Below are positions 37,441 through 49,204 of a DNA stretch of 64,000 bases, piece after piece. The notes under the pieces were generated by a model, which was not told the DNA's origin, did no database searches, and saw only the letters and a list, made by a program, of their open reading frames with translations. Every line of letters starts with the position of its first letter. Position 1 is the first letter of the stretch. Source of the stretch: Labia minor (Eukaryota; Arthropoda; Insecta; Dermaptera; Spongiphoridae); NCBI GenBank assembly GCA_963082975.1, contig OY720347.1, positions 46,265,155 through 46,329,154 on the forward strand, given 5' to 3'. The translations under genes were made by a program, and so were the position numbers.

Positions 37441-38208
37441 ATGTGGGTACCCTATATTTTACAATTTAAATCTAGGTTGCAATCGAGAAACGCCTGTTAT
37501 CATGCAGTAAAGAGGCTTATCTCATCAAAATTAGTATCAAAGGGAATCAAAATTAAAACATGTAAAACAATTAATTTGTCTGTTATATTATATGGGTGTG
37601 AGGCATGGTCTATGACCTTAAGAGATGAGAGTAGATTCAGAGTATTTGAGAATAGGATTCTTCCCAGCATTTATGGGCCAAAGAAAGATGAGGACACCTG
37701 GGAATGGCGAAGACTGCATAACGAGGAATTGCATGTCCTCAATGCATCTCCAGTTAGGGTTATTAAAGCGAGAAGGCTGCGATAGGCAGGGCACGTGGCT
37801 AGAATGGGATAGAAAAGAGATATTGGTGGGGAGACCGATTGGAAAACGTCCGCTTGGAAGACCAAGGACGCGTAGGAAGGGATGTAAGAGAGATGGGACA
37901 AGGGCTCAGGATAAGGACACTTGGAGAAATGTGTGGCAAAGAACTTTCGAGTATCTTTGAACCACGTAGATAGATAGATATAACATATACAATAATAATA
38001 TATATAATTAATTTACTGATTAAATTAAAATATATTTTAAATAAGAACACAAAAAGAAATGAATGTTTTATGTAATATACGGATTGAAACAAAATGAATG
38101 AAAACCTTTTACTATTTTCAACCACCAAATACTATGTACCACTCGGGGGTACAGGGGGCGGGCCCCCGTCTAAGTGTGAAGAGCGCCGAATACTCTCTGA
38201 GCAGCTGG
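37441..38208 (+). mobile_element. Helitron-like element with LINE ORF2 fragment, plus strand
   Basis: The plus strand reads SVILYGCEAWSMTLRDESRF, WEWRRLHNEELHV, RRLR*AGHVARM and, after a frameshift, VGRPIGKRPLGRPRTR: the C-terminal region of a LINE. It then passes through (tagat)n and a GC hairpin (gggggcgggcccccg, about 38154-38168) to GAGCAGCTGG at 38199-38208, followed by TATA. CTGG fits the Helitron CTRR 3' rule. Two TGG-to-TAG stops and the frameshift make the LINE part non-functional. A 5' TC end was not found. Confidence 0.65.
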
Positions 38209-38279
38209 TATATTTATAAATATTAATATTAAGTATTAAATGACAAGATTAATCCAAAAATAAAAGTCTTTCTCTTGAA

Positions 38280-38556
38280 TTCTGTCTATTTGGATTATTA
38301 CCATCATGGGTGATTGGATAATGAGTAGAGAGCTTAAGAGTATAATTCAGGCAAGGAGGGAAATAACAAATAACTATACTGAAAAAGAATCGATTCTAAT
38401 TTTACTAATGTTAGCTTCGTAAAAGTATTATATTTAGGTCAGTGCATAGGAGCTTCATACAGAGTTAATAGAGAAAAGAAATATATGTAGATATACTCGT
38501 TATCTTCATTAAACTATTACTTAGTAAGTTTAAGATCTATTCTTAAAATCCATATT
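38280..38556 (+). repeat. Segment duplicated at 45970-46408
   Basis: Shares attaccatcatgggtgattg, aatgagtagagagctta, ggagggaaataac, tttaggtcagtgca, agcttcatac and atactcgttatctt with 45970-46408, in the same order and spacing up to indels. Both copies run into an R2-type element. It may be part of a larger mobile unit or a local duplication. Confidence 0.7.
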
Positions 38557-39692
38557 AGGAGAGTGTGGCTCACCTTGGGACACTTTTTTCAATATTTTGA
38601 TATTATCTCGCCAGAGATCGTATTATGATCACGAAAATTTTCAATGTCAAGATTTTGATGTTTTTATACGTTTTGAAGGTCCCTGAGTCATTTTCACTAA
38701 GGTTGGAAAAAATGTATGTGTATGTGTGTGTGTATATAGACAAGATTACGCATAAATGGTTTGAGCTAGAATAATGAAATTTGGTATACAGGCATTATTC
38801 AAAATTCGTAGTTTTTTATCAACTTTTGAGAAATAGAACGGAAGAGGGTCATTACCTACCATGTTTTCATTTTTACCGACCGACGATAGTAAGGGAGGTA
38901 TTGTTTTCACATCAAATTTCACATGTGGAGATTTTTATATATCTCCACGAATCATGCATTTTCTTAACAGAAAAAAGTATTTTTAGCATGATGTCTGTCC
39001 GTCTGTCCGTCCGTCTGTCCGTCTGTCCGTCCGTATAGATGTGTACAGCCTGAACGGCTTAACGGATTTTGATGAAATTTGGTATATTTACTTAATGCAT
39101 CAGTGGGATGAATTGATCAACTTTTGGTGCAAATCCGGAAACCGGAAGTGGTAGTATTAGCGATCGACGATAAGAAGGGAAGGGTTATTTTCGCACCAAA
39201 TTTCACATAAGGAGATTTTTTTACATATCACCACGAATGTATTGGTTTTATCCTCGGGAAAAATCATCTTCATTATGTTTTTCTTAATTTAAAATTATAT
39301 GACGTCACCCAGCCCTTCATGACGTCACAGCCTCGGGTAACGCCGGCAACGCCGGCTACTTCAGCTATATATTATAAATAAAATAAAATTAAAAATATTT
39401 ATGCTCTATTCATATCTGTTTTTTATTACATTAATAGATATATTAAAATTATTTGAAATTGTTTCTGTAGCTGGAAATTAATTTATTTCAAACCGTCGGT
39501 CGGTTCGGACCTGGCCACAGGTCAACTTATTTTCCTCTAAATTGACCTTAAACACATAGAAGTAGTGATAGTTTTTCACATGATTAAAAATTGTATAAAT
39601 AGAATATATAGAATTTCAGCTTGATTGCATCGCTGAAAGTACCGGAATTTTTTAACACGACTGCAAATCACGCGCCAGCACGTGACATCATG
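38557..39692 (+). mobile_element. R2 repeat split by an R1 insertion
   Basis: The left half starts gagtgtggctcaccttggg (38560) and includes attatctcgccagagatcg. It is interrupted after ttcatttt by the R1 copy 38875-39504, then resumes ctctaaattgacc...gtttttcacatgatt to about 39692. The uninterrupted copy at 47928-48613 supplies the empty site. The outer gtggctcacctt end is shared with 46409. Confidence 0.75.
38875..39504 (+). mobile_element. R1 repeat, 630-bp copy nested in R2
   Basis: Starts ACCGACCGACGATAG and ends CGTCGGTCGGT. One internal unit only. The tail tcggacctggccacagg follows it, as in the 12895 copy. Confidence 0.85.
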
Positions 39693-39828
39693 AATGAGAT
39701 TGAACTAGACTTCGTAATATATATATATATATATATATATATGCCTATATTTCATTCTTTTAATCCAATTTCATTAAATACAAATATTTGACAAAATTTG
39801 ATGTGTTTTATATTTTCAATTTGAATTA

Positions 39829-39908
39829 ACAGCCTCAATTGAAAAAAAAACGCTTGAATATAGAAATACAACAGAGATGGCGAGAATGTCAAAACGAAGA
39901 GATATATT
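39829..39908 (+). pseudogene. Helitron Rep 5' coding fragment
   Basis: Matches 43413-43470 (aaaaaacgcttgaat, aacagagatg-cgaga, gtcaaaacgaagagat), the start of the degraded Helitron gene described there. Preceded by a (TA)n tract at about 39717-39742. Confidence 0.5.
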
Positions 39909-40763
39909 TCAATATTTTGTATTAATATCTTATCTTATTATGCTAGCTAAAATTGTATGTATATATCTATATATCTATCTATATATAGCCATTGGTTCTC
40001 AAAAACCGCTCTAACGATTTTTTTCAAATTCACACTAGATATAGTATTTATAAAGAAAAATTAAGTTTTATTGATCATATCTCTTAAAAAATACAACTTC
40101 ATTATTTATTTCTTAATTTAAAATTATATATGGAGATGCTAAAAATGGATGCCATTTTTATTTTTTAACTGAAATTGTATTAATATTTTTTTTTTATTTA
40201 AAATATTTTAAAATTTATTATTTAATTTCGAAATAAAATTAAAAATATTTATTTTTAATAAAATATATATATATATATATTTATTAATCTCTCTCAAAAA
40301 AAAAAAACAACAAAACAAATAAATGTCTTCGAGAAATGGTAAAAATATGTCATTTTTTTATCTAAATATATTAGTCGCATGGATAGACCGATTATATAAT
40401 ATATTGTACAATGTAACTTATAAGAAAAATTGTAAATAAATAATATTATCACCCTCATCCCTCCCCTCTTCCTTCACTTGCAATCTCCAGGTTTTACTAG
40501 CCTTTCCTGGTGAGTTGACAATCACAACCCTGATTATATGTATATTAAACTTAAAATATACTTAAGTAAAAAAAAAAAGAAAAATGTAAATAAAACATAA
40601 TATAATTAACTAAAATTGTAATAGCGTATCAATAAATGATCGCAAAAGAAACAATTTAATCTTGTAAATATTGTAACTTTCATCTTTTGTATGTTCTGAT
40701 AATCAACTATTGTAAAAAATTTTTTGGCTAATAAACATACTCTTTAAATTGAAATTGAAATTG

Positions 40764-40822
40764 CATGGATAGACCGATTGTTTTTACTCCCCGAGTTCGA
40801 AGGATCGAAACTCGCCGCGTAC
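40764..40822 (+). repeat. tRNA-like motif, copy 1 (A box damaged)
   Basis: ggatagaccgattgttttta then ctccccgagttcgaaggatc and gaaactcgccgcg. It shares the B-box-like gagttcgaagg with the copy at 41660-41730, but part of the A-box region is deleted. Confidence 0.4.
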
Positions 40823-41201
40823 ATGGTGTTATTTAAAAATAAAAATAATAAATTTGTTATTTTTTTATTCTATTTTCATATTTATTTTTTAATAAATTAC
40901 TATTTTATATTTATTTATTCATTGTTCTTTTATTAAATTTAATATTTATTAATATTATTTATTATTAATTTATATATGGACAAATGACATCCATATTGAA
41001 ATTTGACTCCCGCCTTTTTTTAAAAGATATTGTATTATTATTTTTTTTATATTTAAAATATTTTAAAATTTTTTATTTAATTTCGAAATAAAATTAAAAA
41101 TATATATTTTAATAATATTTTATAATTATAAATTACGATATATATTTATCATTCTTCCAATCAATAAAAATATTCATGCACTTAGAAACATACCTAATAA
41201 G

Positions 41202-41300
41202 TACCGGGACCCCGAGCCTCGGCTAGGTAATTAAGTTAAAAAAAATAATTCATTATTATATTGGGTTTGGCTGGTAATATTAATACTTGGGACACCGAGC
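41202..41300 (-). repeat. GC-hairpin repeat (R4), copy 1
   Basis: taccgggaccccgagcctcg through ttggctggtaatattaatac to gggacaccgagc. The palindrome is degraded (ctaggt for ctcggt). Confidence 0.65.
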
Positions 41301-41390
41301 TGATATACAATTCTTTAATTATTTATTACAATTATTAAATGTTGCATCATTGCATGGAACTTGGGGTCCTCAATAATACATAAATATGTA

Positions 41391-41500
41391 TACCGGGACC
41401 CCGAGCCTCGGCTCGGTACTTAAGTTAAAAAAAATGATTCATTATTATTGGATTTGGCTGGTAATATTAATACCTGGGACACCGAGCTCGCTCTACCATT
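41391..41500 (-). repeat. GC-hairpin repeat (R4), copy 2
   Basis: taccgggaccccgagcctcg, with perfect hairpin arms CCGAGCC and GGCTCGG around TC, then a poly-A run and tggctggtaatattaatacc to gacaccgagctcgctc. Same orientation as copy 1. Confidence 0.7.
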
Positions 41501-41659
41501 TAAAAAATATTGATATACAATTCTTTAATTATTTATTACAATTATTAAATGTATTAAATAATATTTTATTGAAAAAATATTAAAAATTATAAAACTATCT
41601 AAAACTTAATTAATAAAAGAACAATGAATAAATAAATCACGAAAATAGATAAAAAAAAT

Positions 41660-41730
41660 GCACGCGGCGAGTTTCGATCCTTCGAACTCGGGGAGTAAAA
41701 ACAATTGTTCTTACCACTGGTCTATGATAT
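41660..41730 (-). repeat. tRNA-like motif, copy 2 (possible SINE head)
   Basis: On the minus strand: TAGACCAGTGG (matching the pol III A box TRGYNNAGTGG), 24 nt, then GAGTTCGAAGG (near the B box GGTTCGAANCC). It then runs into AT-rich DNA. It does not fold into a convincing tRNA, so a tRNA-derived SINE head is the best reading. Confidence 0.4.
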
Positions 41731-42857
41731 TTTGATAATGACAAACATATTTTTAATTAATTAATAATGAAGCTGTATGTTTCAAGAGATGTGATCAATA
41801 AAACTCAATTTTTCTTTATAAATACTATATCTAGTGTGAATTTGAAAAAAATCGTTAGAGCGGTTTTTGAGAACCAATGGCTATATATAGAAATATAGAA
41901 ATATAGATATATACAATTTTAGCTAGCATAATAAGATAAGATAAAAATAAATTGTATAAATTGGTTAAAGGGTCGAGTGATAGTTCGGTGTCCCAGGTAT
42001 ATATTAACACGCCTACTTTTCTGTATAATAAAGATATAAAGAATCATATTTTAATTTTTATATAACCAAGAAATCATTTTTTCACTTAAAATATAGTTGT
42101 AAAGCCCAAATCTCCGATCCATATAACATCATCGACTGGGCCGCTACCAAAAGGATTCTTCTCTTGCTCTGACTAGGGCCACCGGTATTTGCCATTAGTC
42201 TCGAAAAAATAATATTAAATTGTATATAAATTTAAAAATTAGAATATTTGAATTTGTTTAAATTTTAACACATGTAATCAATCATATGCATAAAGAATAG
42301 AAAATTTTGAAAATCAACTTGGTATTAAATTCAGAAAAAAAAAATACTCATATATAGAATATATAGACTATTCGAATATAATTGAAACTCTTTCTCTCCC
42401 TCTATTTTAAATTTGGAAAAACGGAGTGTTAAGAAATTAAGATTCCTTATACACAACATGGATGGTTAAATGAATTGGGCTCCCTACCTCCCTGAGAAAT
42501 TCACATTAAAAATGTTTATAATATTTTAGTTTATTAAATCAAACTATTATTTTTTTATTTCAATATTTTTAATGTTAACACAATAATTTTTATTTTATAA
42601 TCTATAAAATAATTTAATTATTTTTAAAAACAACGGTCTTCAATTTCAATTTTTTTACTCTCTACTGACTGTTCATTTCATAACTGAAAATAGTGTCGAA
42701 TAGAAATAGACGATATTACTTGGATTAATCTTATTATGCTAGCTAAAATTGTTTGTTTGTATTATTGAGGACCCCAGTTTAATTCATTTTAATCAGATTG
42801 ATGCAATGATGCAACATTTAATAATTGTAATAAATAATTAAAGAATTGTAGATTACT

Positions 42858-42978
42858 ATTTTTTAAAGGGTCGAGCGACAGATAGGTGTCCCAGGTATTA
42901 ATATTACCAGCCAAACCCAATAATAATTAATCATTTTTTTTAACTTAAGTACCGAGCCGAGGCTCGGGGTCCCGGTAC
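42858..42978 (+). repeat. GC-hairpin repeat (R4), copy 3, opposite orientation
   Basis: gggtcgagcgac, gtgtcccaggtattaatatt, then ACCGAGCCGAGGCTCGGGG and tcccggtac. Stem CCGAGCC/GGCTCGG is intact. It abuts the 89-bp inverted repeat exactly. Confidence 0.7.
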
Positions 42979-43390
42979 TAAACTATTATTAATATAATTA
43001 GTAATTGTTATAAAATAAATAATTTTATTCATCTCCTTTACCAATGAATGGTTTATTTCTTTTGGCAAACTTAAAAATTTCCTTGCTGATATCGAGATTG
43101 AGAATTGAGATATCTTCATAAGTACCAATTGTACCATAATAATATGTTTTAAAAATATTTTGTGACAATAATTTTGTAAACAATTTGTAAAGAATAATTA
43201 ATAAACCATTAATTTTAATTTTTAGAAGTATATTAATTCTATTTTTTTTTAATTAAAATAAATTGAAAATAGAAATTCAATTCAAAGGAATTTTTTAAGT
43301 GTGCCAAAAGAAATAAACCATTCATTGGTAAAGGAGATGAATAAAATTATTTATTTTATAACAATTACTAATTATATTAATAATAGTTTA
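42979..43390. repeat. Perfect 89-bp inverted repeat with 234-bp spacer
   Basis: 42979-43067 (taaactattattaatataat ... cttttggca) is, base for base, the reverse complement of 43302-43390. The spacer is AT-rich and non-coding. It lies between an R4 repeat and a Helitron gene relic. Either a young TIR element or a palindromic rearrangement. Confidence 0.9.
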
Positions 43391-43404
43391 TATTAATACA
43401 AAAT

Positions 43405-44110
43405 AATTCAAAAAAAGACGCTTGAATAGAGAAAAACAACAGAGATGCCGAGAACGTCAAAACGAAGAGATGTAGAGAGACATGTCCGTTAAAATTAGCA
43501 AGAGATACCCCTGAGCACTCGCAAGAACGAAGAAATATAAATGCACAATCACAGACTCAGAGACCATCTGCTGAATTATCTAATTATTGCATTCGATTAT
43601 CACAACAATTAATAGAAGAAATACAAGTTATTCATAGTGAAGAATTTAATGAAAATCAAGTTATTTGTCATGATTGCGAGGTAATGGATTCTATTTGTCA
43701 GTTTTGTGGCTCCTTGAATTTTAATAGAGTGCCCCACAGATAAAAAGTTTAACAGTTGTTGCCACAAGGGTAAAGTCAAGTTACCTAAACTGTCAAATGT
43801 AAATTGCATGATTTTAGAATATCCAGTGTTTTTACGCAATTCATTGAATCGAAATTATAAAAATTTTAGAGAACAGTTGTGTTTCATTCGCGTCGATGGT
43901 TGCAAAACTGGTTAAGTCCCCAGGAAATGGTCCTTACGTTTTCCAAATACATGGTCATGTATATCACTGAACTTAACATAGAAACCCACATAAGGAGATT
44001 CAAAAAAGTACTCCCAACCTTATGTCATGGATTTCACAAAATTCCCAAAGATTAGCGCAACCAACAAATCACAATCTTAAACATGAACTTATCGACAAAA
44101 GAGATAGTTT
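43405..44110 (+). pseudogene. Helitron Rep/helicase gene, degraded N-terminal part
   Basis: The plus strand reads VICHDCEVMDSICQFCGSLN, after a frameshift KFNSCCHKGKVKLPKLSNVN, then YPVFLRN, NYKNFREQL and GPYVFQIHGHVYH. These match, in order, the Cys/His-rich N-terminus and the start of the Rep region of animal Helitron RepHel proteins (the GPxVFRIxGxxYH block). There are several stops and frameshifts, and the downstream HUH and helicase motifs are absent. It shows that an autonomous Helitron once existed in this genome and could have mobilised the non-autonomous copies nearby. Confidence 0.75.
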
Positions 44111-44944
44111 TTTTAATTTTTTAATATCCAGGACCACAACTCTCAACACTAAAAATTAAAGAAAACTCCGCTCAAGGCAGATTTCTAAAAAATGACCTTT
44201 AGGTATACGAAAAAGATTGTTTTCAAAGAACTTATTAATTAAGTGCTGCAAACCACGATAAATTCATTTAAACTGAAATTTCAAACACCGTTTGCAACGA
44301 GTTCGACTAGTTATCAAATAATTTTAGAAATTCGAAAATAATGTTATAATACGTATAAAGACCAACTGCGTAAACCACTTATCACATAGTCCAAAATATA
44401 ATTTATCTTGATAAAATGAATTTCCACTTCACATTAAATGATAAAAAAAGTTTTGTTTTAATCTATTGAGGATCACCAACTGATATAATATTTATGGATT
44501 ATCTCAGTTGGTTTATTAAATTCATAGTTGACACTTGGATAGAGGTAAAGTATAACATTTATTAAATCGAAACTTCTGTTTCAAAAGATTGATTAATTGA
44601 TAAAGTTAAAAAACATTATTTTAAATATTGTCTGAAAAAAAAGTACATTTTCTTGTTAAAAATTATTATATTATATTCTCATTTCATTATTCTTTTTCAT
44701 TGAAAATTAACCTTCATGATGCGAAAAAAAAACAAAATAACCTTCATACACAACACTAGAGGCCTCCATTTGAACAAATTTTACTAAGACAATTACTATA
44801 ATACATTCTAAAAATTTTGAATTTAATAAACAAATATTCAGTTTTGATTTGATATAATCTTTTACATTAAAATTGAGTAAATAAATGTCTAATTCCTTTA
44901 GGAAACTCTGAAACTTTCGGTAGTTTATGTTTTCTATATATATA
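44111..44944. other. AT-rich stretch, no gene seen
   Basis: An imperfect hairpin (caactgat ... atctcagttgg, about 44476-44510) is the only notable structure. Confidence 0.4.
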
Positions 44945-45401
44945 CCAGGGTGGTCTGAAAAGTTTCCGATCTGTCCAAGAAAAACGATGTTTTTCAATTT
45001 TTTTTTTGCTATATTTTTCAACATAATCTCCATCAACACTGATACATTTCTCATAACGGTGTTCTAATTAATTTAATTAATTTAATTAATTAATTATTTA
45101 ATTTAATTTATGTCTCATCAACAGTTATGAATCGACGCAAAAATTCGTTTGGATTACCCCTACAGCGCCAAATTGTCGTTAGAAATGGTTTTTTAAGCAA
45201 TTTTTGGTCTAACGTTAGGAAATGCGGCACCCACGTTGCACATAGCTTTCCATATTCAAATGGTTTTGCAAAATATTTGGCACACGTTCAGCTGACATCG
45301 TACAGGTCTCAATTATCTTGAATTTTGAAAAATAAAACAAAAAAAAAATTGAAAAACATCGTTTTTCTTGGCCAGGTCGGAAACTTTTCAGACCACCCTC
45401 G
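44945..45401 (-). mobile_element. Internally deleted mariner with about 60-bp inverted ends
   Basis: Ends CCAGGGTGGTCTGAAAAG and (inverted) CGAGGGTGGTCTGAAAAG, flanked by TA at 44943 and 45402. The arms match for about 60 bp (aagaaaaacgatgtttttca). Between them, minus-strand translation includes KPFLTTIWRCR, NEFLRRFITVDE, the mariner block leading into the second catalytic acid, next to a large deletion. Non-autonomous. Confidence 0.85.
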
Positions 45402-45969
45402 TATATATTATAATATACTCGTATATATTGTTTTAGTATGTTTTTCATTAATTTTTTAGAGAGAAAAACATCTCAGTGTGTATTAATTACAAATTTTAAG
45501 GTGAATAGACTTATGAATTAATGTAAGAATAATTGTTTCCAAAATTATTAAAAAATAAATTTAAAGAAACTTTCACTAAATGTTAAAAATTATTTATATT
45601 ATTAAAAAATTTTAAAAGCGTGACCTACCTATAGTTAATTACTTTCAATACGATTAAATAAAAGTATAATTTTGAATATAAAAATAAAATAAAAATCTAC
45701 CAATATTGAAAGATAGAGAAAAATCAATCTTTCCATTAATTATTATTTATTATTTATTATCTAATTAATTAAAATTTAATATAAAAATTTAAATCTAATT
45801 TTATTCAAATATATTCAAATTTTAGAGTAAAAATAAATTTTAATATACGAAGTAGGGTACCAGGAATGTTCTAGATGAGATTTTAATAAGTAAATCTTTT
45901 TTTACATTCTAATTTTTTATTAAACATTTTAATAATATTTTATAAAAAGTCGACATTACTTGATAAAAG
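45402..45969. other. AT-rich stretch, no gene seen
   Basis: Nothing recognised. Confidence 0.4.
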
Positions 45970-46408
45970 TAAAGTAAACAAGATTAACAATGGATTGATT
46001 ACCATCATGGGTGATTGGATAATGAGTAGAGAGCTTATAATTCACGCATGGAGGGAAATAACTATTAATGAAAAGAGAATCGATTCTTATTTTACTAGCT
46101 TCGAAAAAAGTAGTATATATTATTTTAAATTCAATTCTTTATATCATATATTAATGATAGTTTATAAATTTAAAAGGAAAATATTAGAAATATTATCACT
46201 AATAAATAAATAAATATATTTTTATAAAAAAAGTAGTAAGAATAACTTTTAAATAGTAATTTTGAATGAAGAGGGTATTTAAAAAACAAAGAGTTTAGGT
46301 CAGTGCACAAGAGCTTCATACTGTGAAAAGAAATTTAGATATACTCGTTATCTTAATTAAACTATTACTTATTAGTAAATTTAAGATGTATGCTAAAAAT
46401 CTATATTA
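45970..46408 (+). repeat. Segment duplicated at 38280-38556
   Basis: See 38280. This copy has an additional AT-rich insertion near 46115-46260. A 72-codon open frame begins in the shared part, but the sister copy is frameshifted, so I do not call it a gene. Confidence 0.7.
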
Positions 46409-46732
46409 GGGGAGAGTGGCTCACCTTGAGACACTTTATCCAATATTTTTACTATCTCGCCAGAGATAGTATTAAGAAGACGAAAATTTTCAATGTCGAG
46501 ATTTTGATGTTTTTATACGTTTTGAAGGCCCCTGAGTCATTTTTACTAAGATTAGAAACACAAGACTCCCCTAAAAATAACAATCTTCTTGAATGAACCA
46601 AAACACATCTGACAATTTGATTATACTGTCCTTTCTCTACATCTGCAAAGAACTAAGAGATAATTTAAAATTGAGAATAAAAGATAAAGCTGCCCCGAGG
46701 TGTACTGTATTCCAAGGTGAGCCAGACTCGCC
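46409..46732 (+). mobile_element. Short TIR element containing a truncated R2 core
   Basis: Ends ggagagtggctcaccttgag and (inverted) ggcgagtctggctcaccttg. The interior begins with R2 sequence (tactatctcgccagagat to about 46550), then differs. It suggests that R2 sits inside, or derives from, a family whose outer ends are GTGGCTCACCTT. Confidence 0.65.
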
Positions 46733-46994
46733 AAAATATACAACTTTTAAAATTGTATTTAGATTGAAATTTATTTTTGACTTAAGAAAATATAAAATAA
46801 AACAAGAATAAAAAATAGAACATTTCAAAATGTTTACGCTTTAATAATATATAATGTTTTCTGTTGTACACAAATAATATTTTTATTTGAATTTTTTGTT
46901 AATAAATCACCAAGTGAAATTCAATCTTAATTTTTTAATTAGAATTTAAATTCTTTGGATTAATATTAATTAGATTTTTTATAAACTTTATTTA

Positions 46995-47120
46995 TATCTA
47001 TTTATCAATCTATCTCTGTAGCTCTACGGAACTCGAAAGTTCTTGGCCGCAGCAACCACATTTCTTCAAGTATCCCAATCCTGAGCCACAACCATCCAAC
47101 CTCTCTCCCGTCATATTCTT
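46995..47120 (-). mobile_element. Helitron/LINE fragment, minus strand
   Basis: gaactcgaaagttcttggcc, acatttcttcaagt and tcccaatcctgagccacaac match 3010-3230 and the inverse of 37890-37960. Confidence 0.6.
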
Positions 47121-47927
47121 TATTTATGTTACACTATTTAATTACTTTATTTATTAGGAAACTATATGAAAAGAGTATAATCTATATATTTAATACGACA
47201 GTGTCCGTCTGTACGCAAAAAACTCCAGAGCCTAAAATACAAGGAGTAGGGTAACCAAATTTTACTGAGGTCAAGGGTACCTCAAATGATGAAAAATAAA
47301 AAAGAAATTAGAATCTTAGGTAACTCCTGAGCTGAGCTGTTCCATTTTCCAGAAATATATGTATATATATAAAGGAGAGTGTTTGTATGTATGTAATTTG
47401 TTTACTTTTTTGCTGTCATAGAAACAGATATATATATATATATAAGATATATATAATTAGAACCTCTCTCTCTCCCTCTATTTAAAATTTTAAAAAATGG
47501 AGTGTTCTAGCCAAATTAAGAAATATAAATGCCTTATGCAACATTGATAGGTAAATGAATTGGACTGGAAGAGGAGACATGTGATTAGAGAAATTGGGGA
47601 AGAATCAACCGAAATGTAATTAAACAAAAAAATTCAAGCTTTATGATACCGATACGACTTACATACAATTAACATACAAAATGTAGAATTTGAAAAAGTA
47701 TAAATATTTAAATACTTAAGATCTCTAATCACGAAGGATAATAATATTCGAGAAGAATTTAAATCGACGTTGTAATTGAGTAACGCCTGTTATTATGCAG
47801 TAAAGGGGCTTATCTCATCAAAGAGGATCAAAATTAAAATATATAAAACAATTATTTTTCATGTTGATCGATGACTAGGGTGACCATATTTCGAAAACAC
47901 CAAACCGGGACAAACGGTATACCTTTT

Positions 47928-48613
<686 letters not shown>

Positions 48614-49204
48614 CTTATTTAGAACTGAATTGAAAAAATTTTGAAAAAAAAATTACGTAATGTCCTAAATATTGAAAAAACGGGGACAGTAAGGTGTCCC
48701 GAAGACATTTTTCGGCACGCCGGGACAGAGCACCTAAAAACGGGACAATCCCGGAAAAACGGGACGTTTGGTCACCCTATCGATGACTCTGGGAGACGAG
48801 AGTAGATTTAGAGTATTTGTGAGATTAATATTGTTCGCAGCATTTATAGGCCAAAAGAAGAGGAGGTCACAGGGGGATGGCGGAGATGGCATAACGAGAA
48901 ATAATGTCCAGATATAGTTAGGGTTATAAAATCGAGAAGGCTGTGATGGGAACGGGACGCGGTACAGGGGGCGGGGCCCCCGTCTAGGTGTGAAGAGATT
49001 ATTATTATATATTATTATATATTTTTTTAATAAGCAAAAAAAAAATTAATTAAATAATTTAAAAAATAAAATACAAATTGATGATTAAATAAATTACAAA
49101 ATTTCTCTTTAATTTTCTGTTTGTTGTTTTGTTAATTGCTTCATCTGTTTTGAATCTATTTTAGAAAAATCCACATTTTTTTTTATTCAATTACTTTCAT
49201 AATA

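Larger units (their letters stand above)
39927..41942. mobile_element. 2-kb element with about 180-bp inverted terminal arms
   Basis: The left arm (39927 to about 40110) and right arm (about 41764-41942) are near-perfect inverses: cttattatgctagctaaaat, ccattggttctcaaaaaccg, aaattcacactagatatag and tttattgatca all recur inverted. The interior holds two inverted copies of a tRNA-like motif and two copies of a GC-hairpin repeat. No coding potential. The arm end also occurs alone near 42732. Confidence 0.7.

Noticed and set aside
41660-41730. Functional tRNA gene
   Set aside because: A- and B-box-like strings are present, but no acceptor stem or regular T arm could be formed by eye; reported only as a possible SINE head.
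45127-45321. 64-codon plus-strand frame
   Set aside because: Antisense of the mariner transposase fragment (minus-strand NEFLRRFITVDE).
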